Shown one piece after another: positions 48,851 through 57,187 of a DNA stretch of 64,000 nucleotides. Every line of letters begins with the position of its first letter. Position 1 is the stretch's first letter. This DNA comes from Brevibacterium sp. S111 (lineage in GTDB: Bacteria > Actinomycetota > Actinomycetes > Actinomycetales > Brevibacteriaceae), in contig NZ_RHFH01000001.1 in the NCBI RefSeq assembly GCF_004745075.1, positions 310,001 to 374,000 on the forward strand, given 5' to 3'. Made by a program: the position numbers and the translations under genes. The notes under the pieces were generated by a model. The model worked only from the letters and a program-made list of their open reading frames with translations, was not told the DNA's origin and made no database searches.

Positions 48851-50233
48851 ATGGCAGCACAGAAGCACACTCAGACCCGAGTGGCGTTCGCGACGATCGT
48901 GGGCACGAGCATCGAGTGGTACGACTACTTCCTCTACGCCGCGGCCTCGGGGCTGATCTTCAACGAGCTCTTCTTCGGCCCGCTCGGGTCGACCCTGTCG
49001 ACCATGGTCGCCTTCGCGACGGTCGGCATCAGCTTCCTCTTCCGCCCCCTGGGCGCCTTCCTCGCCGGACACTTCGGCGACAAGCTCGGCCGTCGCGCCG
49101 TCCTCATCATCACACTCATCGCCATGGGCGCGGCCACGGCTCTCATCGGCGCCCTGCCGACCTATGACTCCGTCGGCGTCATCGCCCCGGCCATGCTCAT
49201 CGTCCTGCGTATCATCCAGGGCATCTCGGCCGGCGGCGAATGGGGCGGAGCCGTCCTCCTCGCCGTCGAGCACGCGGACGAGGAGTCCCGCGGACTGCGC
49301 GGTTCCTTCCCGCAGATCGGCGTGTCCATCGGCCTGCTCCTGTCCTCGGGTGTGCTCGCGCTGATGACCTCGATCGCTCCGGGCGACGCCTTCCTCGAGT
49401 GGGGGTGGCGAGTGCCGTTCTTCCTGTCCATCGCGCTCGTCCTCATCGGCTACTGGATCCGCCGCGGAGTCGAGGAGTCCCCCGTCTTCCATGAGATCGC
49501 CGCACGCAAGGAACAGGTGTCGAACCCGCTGGGCAAGCTCTTCAGGGGCCACTGGCTGCTCGTCATCCTCGCCTCGCTCGTGTTCATGGGCAACAACGCC
49601 GCCGGGTACATGACCACCGGCGGATACATCCAGAACTACGCCACGGATCCGGCCGGACCCATCGGCCTCGAGCGCGGTCCCGTGCTGTGGGCGGTGGCCG
49701 CCTCGGCGGTGTCCTGGCTGATCTTCACGATCCTCGCCGGCGCGGTGTCGGACAAGATCGGGCGGCGGAACTCCTACCTGCTCGGCTGGGCCTTCCTGCT
49801 CGTGGGCATCTTCTCGCTGTTCCCGCTGGTCAACACCGGATCACTGGGCATGCTCCTGCTCGGCCTCGTCATCCTCACCGTCGGCCTCGGCTTCACCTAC
49901 GGTCAGCAGCCAGCGATGTACGCCGAGCTCTTTCCCTCCAGCGTCCGCTTCTCCGGGGTGTCGGTGTCCTATGCGATCGGGTCGATCCTCGGCGGCGCCT
50001 TCGCCCCGACGATCGCGAAAGCTCTCGTGTCCGAGACGGGCACGACCACCTCGGTGGCGGTGTATCTGGGTGTCGTGGCCGCGCTCGCACTGGTCGCGAC
50101 TCTGCTGCTGCGCGATCGCACCGGCATCCCGCTGGGCCCCGACCACGAGGAGGAGCAGGCCGTGAGTCCGATCATCGGGATCGGCTCGCGGAGGCAGGCG
50201 ACTTCCGCCACCGAAGCGGCTCTTCGCCAGTGA
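48851..50233 (+). CDS. MHS-family transporter (aromatic acid:H+ symporter type)
   Basis: Twelve-helix MFS protein of the metabolite:H+ symporter group (460 residues). Signatures are GTSIEWYDYFLYAAASG in helix 1, FRPLGAFLAGHFGDKLGRRA, GISAGGEWGGAVLLAVEHA and LGFTYGQQPAMYAELFPSSVR. ATG 48851 has AGGAG 3-4 nt upstream. Divergent from the hpa operon and followed by the flavin hydroxylase, so it most likely imports a hydroxyphenylacetate; substrate is inference. Confidence 0.88.
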   Translation: MAAQKHTQTRVAFATIVGTSIEWYDYFLYAAASGLIFNELFFGPLGSTLSTMVAFATVGISFLFRPLGAFLAGHFGDKLGRRAVLIITLIAMGAATALIGALPTYDSVGVIAPAMLIVLRIIQGISAGGEWGGAVLLAVEHADEESRGLRGSFPQIGVSIGLLLSSGVLALMTSIAPGDAFLEWGWRVPFFLSIALVLIGYWIRRGVEESPVFHEIAARKEQVSNPLGKLFRGHWLLVILASLVFMGNNAAGYMTTGGYIQNYATDPAGPIGLERGPVLWAVAASAVSWLIFTILAGAVSDKIGRRNSYLLGWAFLLVGIFSLFPLVNTGSLGMLLLGLVILTVGLGFTYGQQPAMYAELFPSSVRFSGVSVSYAIGSILGGAFAPTIAKALVSETGTTTSVAVYLGVVAALALVATLLLRDRTGIPLGPDHEEEQAVSPIIGIGSRRQATSATEAALRQ

Positions 50234-50273
50234 CCTGCGACGACGGTGACGAGTGCCACCCTGAAAACGCTCG

Positions 50274-50284
50274 ATCGTATATGA
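50274..50284. promoter_or_regulatory. Candidate GntR half-operator upstream of the hydroxylase
   Basis: ATCGTATATGA, identical to the left part of the 48758 operator, 50 bp upstream of the hydroxylase start; the second half is degenerate. Confidence 0.4.
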
Positions 50285-50334
50285 ACTGATAGCATTCGAG
50301 TATCACGACGACGTGTCAAGAACCGGAGGTTGAC

Positions 50335-52278
50335 ATGCATTTCCATCAGAACGGCTATGTGTCCGCTGACCCGCGGATCGAGGAAGCCGCGGGCTGCGGA
50401 ATCGATCGCAGCGAGGACCTGCCCGATGAGGTCGACGTCCTCATCGTCGGCAGCGGCCCCGCGGGAATGATCGCGGCCGCTCAGCTCTCGCAGTATCCCG
50501 AGGTCAACGCCCGGATGATCGAGAAGCGCGATTCCCGTCTGGTCATCGGTCAGGCCGATGGCATCCAGGCTCGATCGGTCGAGACCTTCCAGGCCTTCGG
50601 TTTCGCCGAGGAGATCATGCGCGAGGGTTATCACATCACGGAGATGTCGTTCTGGAATCCGGATCCGGACAACCCCGAGCACATCATCCGCACCGGACGG
50701 CCCAAGGATGACGAACACGGGATCAGCGAGTTCCCGCACCTCATCGTCAACCAGGCCCGCGTGCTCGACTACTTCGCCCAGTTCGCCGTCCAGTCCCCCG
50801 GTCGGATCACTCCTGACTACGGCATCGAGTTCGTCGACCTCTCCGTCGATTCCGCCGGTGAGGATGCGCCCGTCAACGACCATCCGGTGTCCGTCACCGT
50901 CCGCTACACCGCCGGTGACCGTGCCGGTGAGGAACGGACCATCCGTGCCGGTTACGTCGTCGGCTGCGATGGGGCCCGGTCGAAGGTGCGCTCGTCGATC
51001 GGGCGGACCATGTCCGGTGACCAGGCCAATCATGCCTGGGGTGTCATGGATGTCCTCGCGAACTCCGACTTCCCCGACATCCGCACCAAGTGCGCGATCT
51101 CGTCGAAGCACGGCAACATCCTCCACATCCCCCGCGAGGGCGGTCACCTCTTCCGGATGTACGTCGACCTCGGCGAGGTGCCCGAAGACGATGCTCGCAA
51201 GGTCCGGCAGACGAGCATCGACGAGATCATCCGGCGCGCGAATGCGATCATCGCGCCCTACAGCCTCGATGTGAAGAATGTCGCCTGGCATTCGGTCTAC
51301 GAAGTCGGCCACCGACTCACCGATGCCTTCGACGATACCGATGAGACCGACCCGGGTTCGCCCTGCCCGCGCGTGTTCATCACCGGCGATGCCTGCCACA
51401 CGCACTCGGCGAAGGCCGGTCAGGGCATGAACGTGTCGATGCAGGACGGCTTCAACATCGCCTGGAAGCTCGGCCAGGTCATCACGGGCCGGTCGTCGAC
51501 GGAGCTGCTGCGCACCTATTCGGCCGAGCGTCAGGTGACGGCGAAGAACCTCATCGATTTCGACAAGGAGTGGTCGACGCTCATGGCGACTCCGCAGGAG
51601 GAACTCCCGGACAAGGCCTACCTCGAGGAGTTCTACGTCAAGACTGCGGAGTTCCCCGCCGGGTTCATGACCGAGTACACGGAGTCGATGATCACGACGT
51701 CGACGAAGCATCAGGAGCTGGCCGCCGGGTTCCCGATCGGCAAACGCTTCAAATCCGCTCGTGTCCAGCGCAGCTGCGATGCGAACTTCATCCACCTCGG
51801 CCATGAGGCGAAGGCCGATGGCCGTTGGCGCGTGTACGTCTTCGCTGATGCCGCGGCTCCGACCGCAGCGGTCGATGGCACCGCAGCGGTCGATGGCACC
51901 GCAGAGTCCAAGGTGGCAGGACTGGCGCAGTGGCTCGAATCCGATCCGACCTCTCCCCTGGTCGCCTACCGCCGCGCCGACGAAGACCTCGACGCCCTCA
52001 TCGAGCTCAGCGTCATCTACCAGCAGGAGCATGCCGAGTTCGCGTTCCCCGATGTGCCGCGGGTCTTCCGCCCGCATGTCGGTGCCTTCGATCTCGAATA
52101 CGTAGAGAAGATCTACGCTGCCCTGTCCGACGACGACATCTTCGACGTGCGTGAGATCAGCCGTGACGGTGCCGTCGTCGTGGTCCGGCCCGATCAGTAC
52201 GTGTCGGGTGTCTTCCCGCTCGAGGCGCACTCCGAGATCGGCGACTACTTCGCAGGAGTCTTCGAACCCGTGAAGTGA
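50335..52278 (+). CDS. FAD-dependent aromatic hydroxylase (MobA / phenol 2-monooxygenase family)
   Basis: Class A flavin monooxygenase of 647 residues. It starts MHFHQNGYVSADP like 3-hydroxybenzoate 4-monooxygenase (MobA). FAD/NADPH motifs are VDVLIVGSGPAGMIAA, the DG motif YVVGCDGARSKVR and FITGDACHTHSAKAGQGMN; the C-terminal third is the thioredoxin-like domain of this family. GGAGG lies 6 nt upstream of ATG 50335. By analogy with MobA it may 4-hydroxylate 3-hydroxyphenylacetate to homoprotocatechuate for HpaD; 4-hydroxyphenylacetate is also possible. An exact 18-bp tandem duplication (51865-51900) encodes a repeated AAVDGT in a linker loop. Confidence 0.87.
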   Translation: MHFHQNGYVSADPRIEEAAGCGIDRSEDLPDEVDVLIVGSGPAGMIAAAQLSQYPEVNARMIEKRDSRLVIGQADGIQARSVETFQAFGFAEEIMREGYHITEMSFWNPDPDNPEHIIRTGRPKDDEHGISEFPHLIVNQARVLDYFAQFAVQSPGRITPDYGIEFVDLSVDSAGEDAPVNDHPVSVTVRYTAGDRAGEERTIRAGYVVGCDGARSKVRSSIGRTMSGDQANHAWGVMDVLANSDFPDIRTKCAISSKHGNILHIPREGGHLFRMYVDLGEVPEDDARKVRQTSIDEIIRRANAIIAPYSLDVKNVAWHSVYEVGHRLTDAFDDTDETDPGSPCPRVFITGDACHTHSAKAGQGMNVSMQDGFNIAWKLGQVITGRSSTELLRTYSAERQVTAKNLIDFDKEWSTLMATPQEELPDKAYLEEFYVKTAEFPAGFMTEYTESMITTSTKHQELAAGFPIGKRFKSARVQRSCDANFIHLGHEAKADGRWRVYVFADAAAPTAAVDGTAAVDGTAESKVAGLAQWLESDPTSPLVAYRRADEDLDALIELSVIYQQEHAEFAFPDVPRVFRPHVGAFDLEYVEKIYAALSDDDIFDVREISRDGAVVVVRPDQYVSGVFPLEAHSEIGDYFAGVFEPVK

Positions 52279-52339
52279 CGCGAATGACTGCAGCGGCTGA
52301 CTGAGGCAACAGCCCCTTTTCAGAATGCTGAGGCTCAAG

Positions 52340-52364
52340 TGCCCTCGACCTGTGGTCGGGGGCA
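52340..52364. terminator. Hairpin after the hydroxylase gene
   Basis: TGCCCTCGACC pairs with GGTCGGGGGCA (one wobble) and is followed by TTTCGCTT on the plus strand. Lies between convergent genes. Confidence 0.7.
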
Positions 52365-52426
52365 TTTCGCTTGTGCTGCCAACCCTCGACGCCGGCAGCG
52401 ATGTGTCCGAAGACCCGGAACCAGCC

Positions 52427-53017
52427 TCACGCGGCGGGACCATGGCGTTTGGCCATGCAGCGTTTGATTCGTTCACGGCGGTGACGATTCTTTTGGGCCT
52501 CGGCGACCAGTCCACAAATTCCCGCGGCGACGAAGAGGATGCTTCCCAGGACCCACAAACCGAAGCCTGCCGCAGGATAGGCGACCTCCATGCCCCCGGT
52601 GAGCATCCCGTTCGCGGTCTGTCCGTCCCACATCAGGATCGGCGGATCGGCGACCATCTGCAGCAGGTGCAGCCCCAGGACCGTACCGAGAACGATCGCT
52701 GCGATCGACCACCATTTCGAGGCGGACAGCAGCCAGGCAGTGAACGCGCCGGTGAGGATGATGATCCAGAGCGCGAGGTACCCCGGATTGAGGTCATTCA
52801 TGTCGATCGGGGAGAATCCGAGAGACGTCACACGGATCCGCATCGATCCGTTCCCGCCGCTGTCGAGGACAGGCACGAAGGCCGTGATCACCCAGCAGGC
52901 CACCGATCCCAACGGGAGCACACGCGCTGCGAGGTTGAGACTTCGCCCTCGCGCTGTCGTCCATCGTGAACTGCCGTTCCTACCCGCCGTGCCCATACCC
53001 ACGATTATCTGCAGCAT
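52427..53017 (-). CDS. Small membrane protein, function unknown
   Basis: Up to 196 residues with four hydrophobic segments (LPLGSVACWVITAFVPVL, YLALWIIILTGAFTAWLL, WWSIAAIVLGTVLGLHLL, GFGLWVLGSILFVAAGICGL) and a basic tail of about 25 residues. No family recognised. Starts at 53017 and 52996 are both possible; neither has a clear ribosome-binding site. The frame stays open for another 72 codons upstream into the end of the HNH gene region. Confidence 0.6.
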   Translation of the reverse strand: MLQIIVGMGTAGRNGSSRWTTARGRSLNLAARVLPLGSVACWVITAFVPVLDSGGNGSMRIRVTSLGFSPIDMNDLNPGYLALWIIILTGAFTAWLLSASKWWSIAAIVLGTVLGLHLLQMVADPPILMWDGQTANGMLTGGMEVAYPAAGFGLWVLGSILFVAAGICGLVAEAQKNRHRRERIKRCMAKRHGPAA

Positions 53018-53106
53018 TCGTGTGACAGGTGTTCCCACGATGTTCCAGATCCGACACGCTGCCTCAGCCCAGGTACGCAGCCTCGGCTCAGGTATGCAGC
53101 TCCGAC

Positions 53107-54762
53107 TCAGTCCGGTCCGAAGACTGCCTTTACCAGTTCCGTCTCGACCGGGCTGCCTTTGCAGTCCGTCGCTGTCAGCCGCCGGTGCGCATTGCGTCTG
53201 CGCCAGTCGGCGATCTTCTCGGCACGGGTGCAATACCGCTGTTGCAACTGCTCGGGCAGTACGAATCTCGGGACGATCGACTGGAACTCGATCGGAAAAC
53301 CCTCAGCCCTGCGCGGCGACTCGCCCCGCTGTGGTTCGGGGAGGTCCCGCTGTGGTTCGAGGAGGTCCGGCTGTGGTTGGCGGAGGTCTCGCTGTGGCTC
53401 TTCTTCCCGCTGCGGTTCGAGGAATCGAGAGAGGGCTTGGCGCCAATCGACCCCTGGCGGCGAACCTCCGGGTTCGGACACCGCTTCGGGGCGCGGAAAC
53501 CGCATGCGGCGGATCACCGCGGGCGTGGCCACATCGTAGGTGCGCCCGCTCGGTGTGGTGACCCGCAGGCCCTCCGCTGTGGCTTCGTGCTTCCATCCGG
53601 GGTGCTCTTTCGCGTAGTTGCAGGATGCGCACAGGCCTGAACCGTTCTCCCAGGTGGTCGCTCCACCCGATGCGACCGGCCGGGCGTGGTCGGCGTGCCG
53701 GATCGGGGCATCACACCACGGAGTTCGGCATACATCGTCGCGGAACGTGATCATCTGCCGCAATCGTCCGGTGAACTCCCGGCTCTTCGAGTCCATTCCC
53801 ACCAGCTGTCCGTCGTCGGGGCGGGTGAAGATCCTGCTGATGAACATCTTCGCCTCGTTCGCGGCAACGAATTCCCTTGCCGTCTTCGCCGGCAACGGCC
53901 CGAACCCGGGCAGCCAGGCCGGTACGAGTCCGTCAGAAAGCAGAGATTCGGCCTCGACGAGCAGATGGATCTCCGAGGGCACCGCCGTTGCGCTCGATTG
54001 GCCGCTCAGTCGTTCGACAAAGGTGTCGGCGAGCACCTGCTGGCGGTTCCGCCCGCCTGCATCAGCGGCGACAGTGATCGACTCAGCACCGGCCCGGAGG
54101 CTCTCATAGGCGGCGACGGCCTGTGGAAGCGGCAGGATCGCGGAGATCCTGGCCATCCCGTCATCGATCACGGTCAGGTTCACACGACGATTGGTCGCTG
54201 CTTTCGCTGCCCGCTTCGCAGCCGCTTCGGCGTCCATCTCGGCGCTGAGCGCACGTACTTCGGCGCGCAGGCTGCGCAGCCCTGTCGGCTCCAGACTGCG
54301 CTTCATCCGCGTATCGACCTTGCGTCGATCGGCATCGGCGAGGACCGCGGTCTCGTCGACCATGATGCGCGCTTTGTCCTCGGAGATCTCCCCCTTGGCC
54401 AGGGCCTTGAAGGTGTTGGGCATCCCGATGACGATCGTGCGGGCAGTGCTGAGAAACTTCCTGCCCGATCCGGGAGAGACCTTCTTCGCCAGCCCGACCT
54501 CGTCGCCGGCGCGCTTTCCGCAGTCGATCGCCGGCACCCGGTTGAGTCGGTCCCGTCCGATACGCAGCGCTTCGAAGGCCACGGCCTCTTTGGACTGTGC
54601 GGCGACGACAGCGGATCTGAGTTCTTCGAGCGCAGTGATCCGCGCCAGCGTCTCCGCTTCGGTGTCGCCCTGGTCGAGACCGCGCAGGAACTCGCCGAAC
54701 CGAGTGATCTCGGTCAGCGGATCCGGAGCCATCGCTGGTTCCCGTGCGGAGTCGACGTCCAT
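53107..54762 (-). CDS. DUF222 / HNH endonuclease domain protein
   Basis: A 551-residue member of the DUF222-HNH (13E12-type) family, common and multicopy in actinobacteria. The N-terminal DUF222 region spans about 30-300; the HNH nuclease motif is CRTPWCDAPIRHADHARPVA with the second Cys pair CASCNYAKEHPGW. After it come an Arg/Pro/Gln-rich insertion of repeated PQRDL/PQPDL-type units (about 450-495) and a short conserved end. Start MDVDS at 54762 lacks a ribosome-binding site. Activity and role unknown; possibly of past mobile origin. Confidence 0.85.
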   Translation of the reverse strand: MDVDSAREPAMAPDPLTEITRFGEFLRGLDQGDTEAETLARITALEELRSAVVAAQSKEAVAFEALRIGRDRLNRVPAIDCGKRAGDEVGLAKKVSPGSGRKFLSTARTIVIGMPNTFKALAKGEISEDKARIMVDETAVLADADRRKVDTRMKRSLEPTGLRSLRAEVRALSAEMDAEAAAKRAAKAATNRRVNLTVIDDGMARISAILPLPQAVAAYESLRAGAESITVAADAGGRNRQQVLADTFVERLSGQSSATAVPSEIHLLVEAESLLSDGLVPAWLPGFGPLPAKTAREFVAANEAKMFISRIFTRPDDGQLVGMDSKSREFTGRLRQMITFRDDVCRTPWCDAPIRHADHARPVASGGATTWENGSGLCASCNYAKEHPGWKHEATAEGLRVTTPSGRTYDVATPAVIRRMRFPRPEAVSEPGGSPPGVDWRQALSRFLEPQREEEPQRDLRQPQPDLLEPQRDLPEPQRGESPRRAEGFPIEFQSIVPRFVLPEQLQQRYCTRAEKIADWRRRNAHRRLTATDCKGSPVETELVKAVFGPD

Positions 54763-54915
54763 ATGAAGACGCTACCCGTCGGCACTGACACGACATCGGA
54801 GACAAACCCGGCAAACGCCGTTCGTCCAGGTCAGACATGTCAGGTCAGACACGTCCAGCTCAGAAACGTCCCAGTCAGGCACTATGCCGGCTCACACAGG
54901 ATGTGGGGCCGCGAC

Positions 54916-55536
54916 TCAGCCGGCTCCGCCGACACCCCTCTGGATCCGATTGAGGATCATGTCCATGGCCACGATGTTGTGGCCGCCCTCGGGGATGATG
55001 AGATCGGCGTTGCGTTTCGAGGGTTCGACATAGAGTTCGTGCATCGGTTTGACCGTGCCGAGGTACTGGTCTTCGACCGACTGCAGGGTCCTCCCCCGGT
55101 CGACGACATCGCGTTTGATCCGACGCAGCAGACGCACATCGGCGTCGGTGTCGACGAAGAGTTTGATGTCGAGCAGTCGGCAGATGCGCGGCTCCGCGAA
55201 GATGAGGATGCCTTCGACGATGATCACCGGCGACGGTTCGACAAGGGTCGTGGCATCGCTGCGATTGTGGATCGAAAAGTCGTAGACCGGACTCTGCACC
55301 GCCTGTGAGGCGCGCAGCGTGGTGAGATGTTCGACGAAGAGATCGTTGTCGAAGGCGTCGAGATCGTCGTAGTTGACCTTCTCACGTTCGGCATAGCTGA
55401 GCTCATCGCGTCGCTTGTAGTAGTTGTCGTGGAACAGCACCGAGGGCGGGCCCTCGCATCTGTCCAACAGCGCCTGTGTGAGTGTCGTCTTTCCGCTGCC
55501 GGTTCCGCCGGCCACACCCACAACCAAAGTCTCCAC
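54916..55536 (-). CDS. udk: Uridine kinase
   Basis: Phosphorylates uridine and cytidine in pyrimidine salvage. Length 206 residues. P-loop GVAGGTGSGKTTL, then DNYYKRRDEL, the NYDDLDAFDNDLF substrate block, VIIVEGILIFAE and the lid RRIKRDVVDRGR. The GTG at 55536 is supported by AGGAGGAG about 10 nt upstream. Divergent from mgtE. Confidence 0.95.
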   Translation of the reverse strand: METLVVGVAGGTGSGKTTLTQALLDRCEGPPSVLFHDNYYKRRDELSYAEREKVNYDDLDAFDNDLFVEHLTTLRASQAVQSPVYDFSIHNRSDATTLVEPSPVIIVEGILIFAEPRICRLLDIKLFVDTDADVRLLRRIKRDVVDRGRTLQSVEDQYLGTVKPMHELYVEPSKRNADLIIPEGGHNIVAMDMILNRIQRGVGGAG

Positions 55537-55799
55537 GGTTCGATTCTCCTCCTCGGCTTCGCTCCTCCCCAAATCTATACCAGCCGATTGGGAGCGCCCT
55601 GCCTCGGATTCTCGATGCCCCACCGGCGTCCGTTAGACTCGGACCGCGCGCCGATGATGCGCGCGCAGAAGTTTCTTCGAGCAGATTCCCGGGAGGTGGT
55701 TGTCAATGGATTCCGACAGTCGATTGTGCCCCCTCCCTCACTTCCGCTGACGCCTGCCCCACCGCGCACGCGTCGACCCGACTCTGCTTGGAGTACGTC

Positions 55800-57143
55800 A
55801 TGACCTCTGTCCTCGACGCCGCCACTGTCCGGACGCTGACCGACGATCGTGATCTCGCGGCCCTCGGTTCCGCCATCCGCGATCTCGGTCCCAATGCGAC
55901 CACTGAGCTCATCGCCGAGCTCTCGGCCACCGAAGCCGCGATCGTCTTCCGCCTCCTGCCCAAAGACGAATCCGTCGAGGTCTTCGACGGTCTCGACCGC
56001 GGCACGCGCTCGGATATCATCGATGCCCTCCACACGGAGGAGCTGAGCACGATCTTCAGCGACCTCGATCCCGAGGATCAGGGCCGACTCGTCGATGAGC
56101 TGCCCGCGAATGTCACGACGAAGCTGCTCAACGCCGTCCCCGCCTCCGACCTCGGCGCGGTGATGGCGATCGCCGGCTATGGCCGGAATTCGATCGCCCG
56201 CCGGATGTCGCCGACGGCCGTCATCGCGTGGACGAACGACACCGTCGCCGAGGTGACCGGTCGACTGCGCGACACCGAGGTCGACCTCGAGGACGTCCGC
56301 CTCATCCCCGTCCTCACCCCTGATCGTCGGATCGTCGGCACCCTCGACGCGCTCGAACTCCTCCGCTACGCACCCGGTACCGGAGTGGAGGGCCTGGCCG
56401 TGCCCGTCGAGGAGATCACGCACACCGATGACGATATGGAGACCGCCGCCAGAACTGCCTTGCGCGAGGACGTCACCGTCCTGCCCATCGGCGACCGTGA
56501 GGGTCGCCTCGTCGGAATCCTGCCGATCAAGGATGCCGCACGCATCATCGCCGAGGCCGACGAGGAGGACTACGCGCTGTCCGGCGGCACCCAGCCGCTC
56601 TATCGCCGGTACCTTCCCACATCGGTCCTCACCATCGCCCGCACCCGCATCGTGTGGCTGCTCGTTCTCGCGATCTCGGCGGTGCTCACCGTCCACGTGC
56701 TCGAGATCTTCGAATCGACGCTGGCCGAGGTGGTTGCGCTCGCGCTGTTCATCCCGCTGCTGACCGGCATCGGCGGCAATACGGGTTCGCAGGCCGCGAC
56801 GACGGTGACCCGTGCACTGGCGATGGACGAGATCGGACTGCGCGACTTCATCCGAGTCGCCGGCAAGGAACTGACGACGGGTCTGCTGCTCGGTGTGCTC
56901 CTGGCCGTACCGGCGTTCGCGATCGCCTCCCCGCTCTACGGCCTCGAGATCGGTGCCGTCATCGCGCTGACGCTCACGGTCAACTGCCCGATCGCGGCCG
57001 TGGTCGGAGGCTCGATTCCGATTGCGGCGAAGGCGTGCAGGGTCGATCCCGCGGTCGTGTCGACACCGTTCATCTCGACCTTCTGCGATGCCAGCGGTCT
57101 GCTCGTGTACTTCACCATCGCGATCGCGCTGCTCGGCCTCTGA
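55800..57143 (+). CDS. mgtE: Magnesium transporter MgtE
   Basis: Mg2+ channel/transporter of the inner membrane. Length 447 residues: N domain (1-130, rich in IDALHTEELSTIFSDLDPEDQ-type repeats), CBS pair (135-255; VRLIPVLTPDRRIVGTLDAL, DVTVLPIGDREGRLVGILPI) that senses Mg2+, and five helices (from about 280) with GIGGNTGSQAATTVTRALA and TVNCPIAAVVGGSIP. ATG 55800 has GGAG 7 nt upstream. The 260-bp region shared with udk shows no M-box consensus. Confidence 0.95.
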   Translation: MTSVLDAATVRTLTDDRDLAALGSAIRDLGPNATTELIAELSATEAAIVFRLLPKDESVEVFDGLDRGTRSDIIDALHTEELSTIFSDLDPEDQGRLVDELPANVTTKLLNAVPASDLGAVMAIAGYGRNSIARRMSPTAVIAWTNDTVAEVTGRLRDTEVDLEDVRLIPVLTPDRRIVGTLDALELLRYAPGTGVEGLAVPVEEITHTDDDMETAARTALREDVTVLPIGDREGRLVGILPIKDAARIIAEADEEDYALSGGTQPLYRRYLPTSVLTIARTRIVWLLVLAISAVLTVHVLEIFESTLAEVVALALFIPLLTGIGGNTGSQAATTVTRALAMDEIGLRDFIRVAGKELTTGLLLGVLLAVPAFAIASPLYGLEIGAVIALTLTVNCPIAAVVGGSIPIAAKACRVDPAVVSTPFISTFCDASGLLVYFTIAIALLGL

Positions 57144-57165
57144 GCCGACCGTCTCCCAGCCCGGC

Positions 57166-57187
57166 CTCACCCGAGGCTGCGGGTGAG
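57166..57187. terminator. Short hairpin at the end of convergent mgtE and regulator
   Basis: CTCACCCG pairs with CGGGTGAG around a 6-nt loop, overlapping the stop codon of the minus-strand regulator. Weak terminator candidate. Confidence 0.4.

Noticed and set aside
53107-54762. Mobile element around the DUF222/HNH gene
   Set aside because: No transposase, terminal inverted repeats or target duplication seen; the family is common as a stand-alone gene.
55624-55799. M-box (ykoK) magnesium riboswitch upstream of mgtE
   Set aside because: The leader begins CGTTAG like the motif, but the invariant GGTGAGGCTCCTA segment and the rest of the core are absent.
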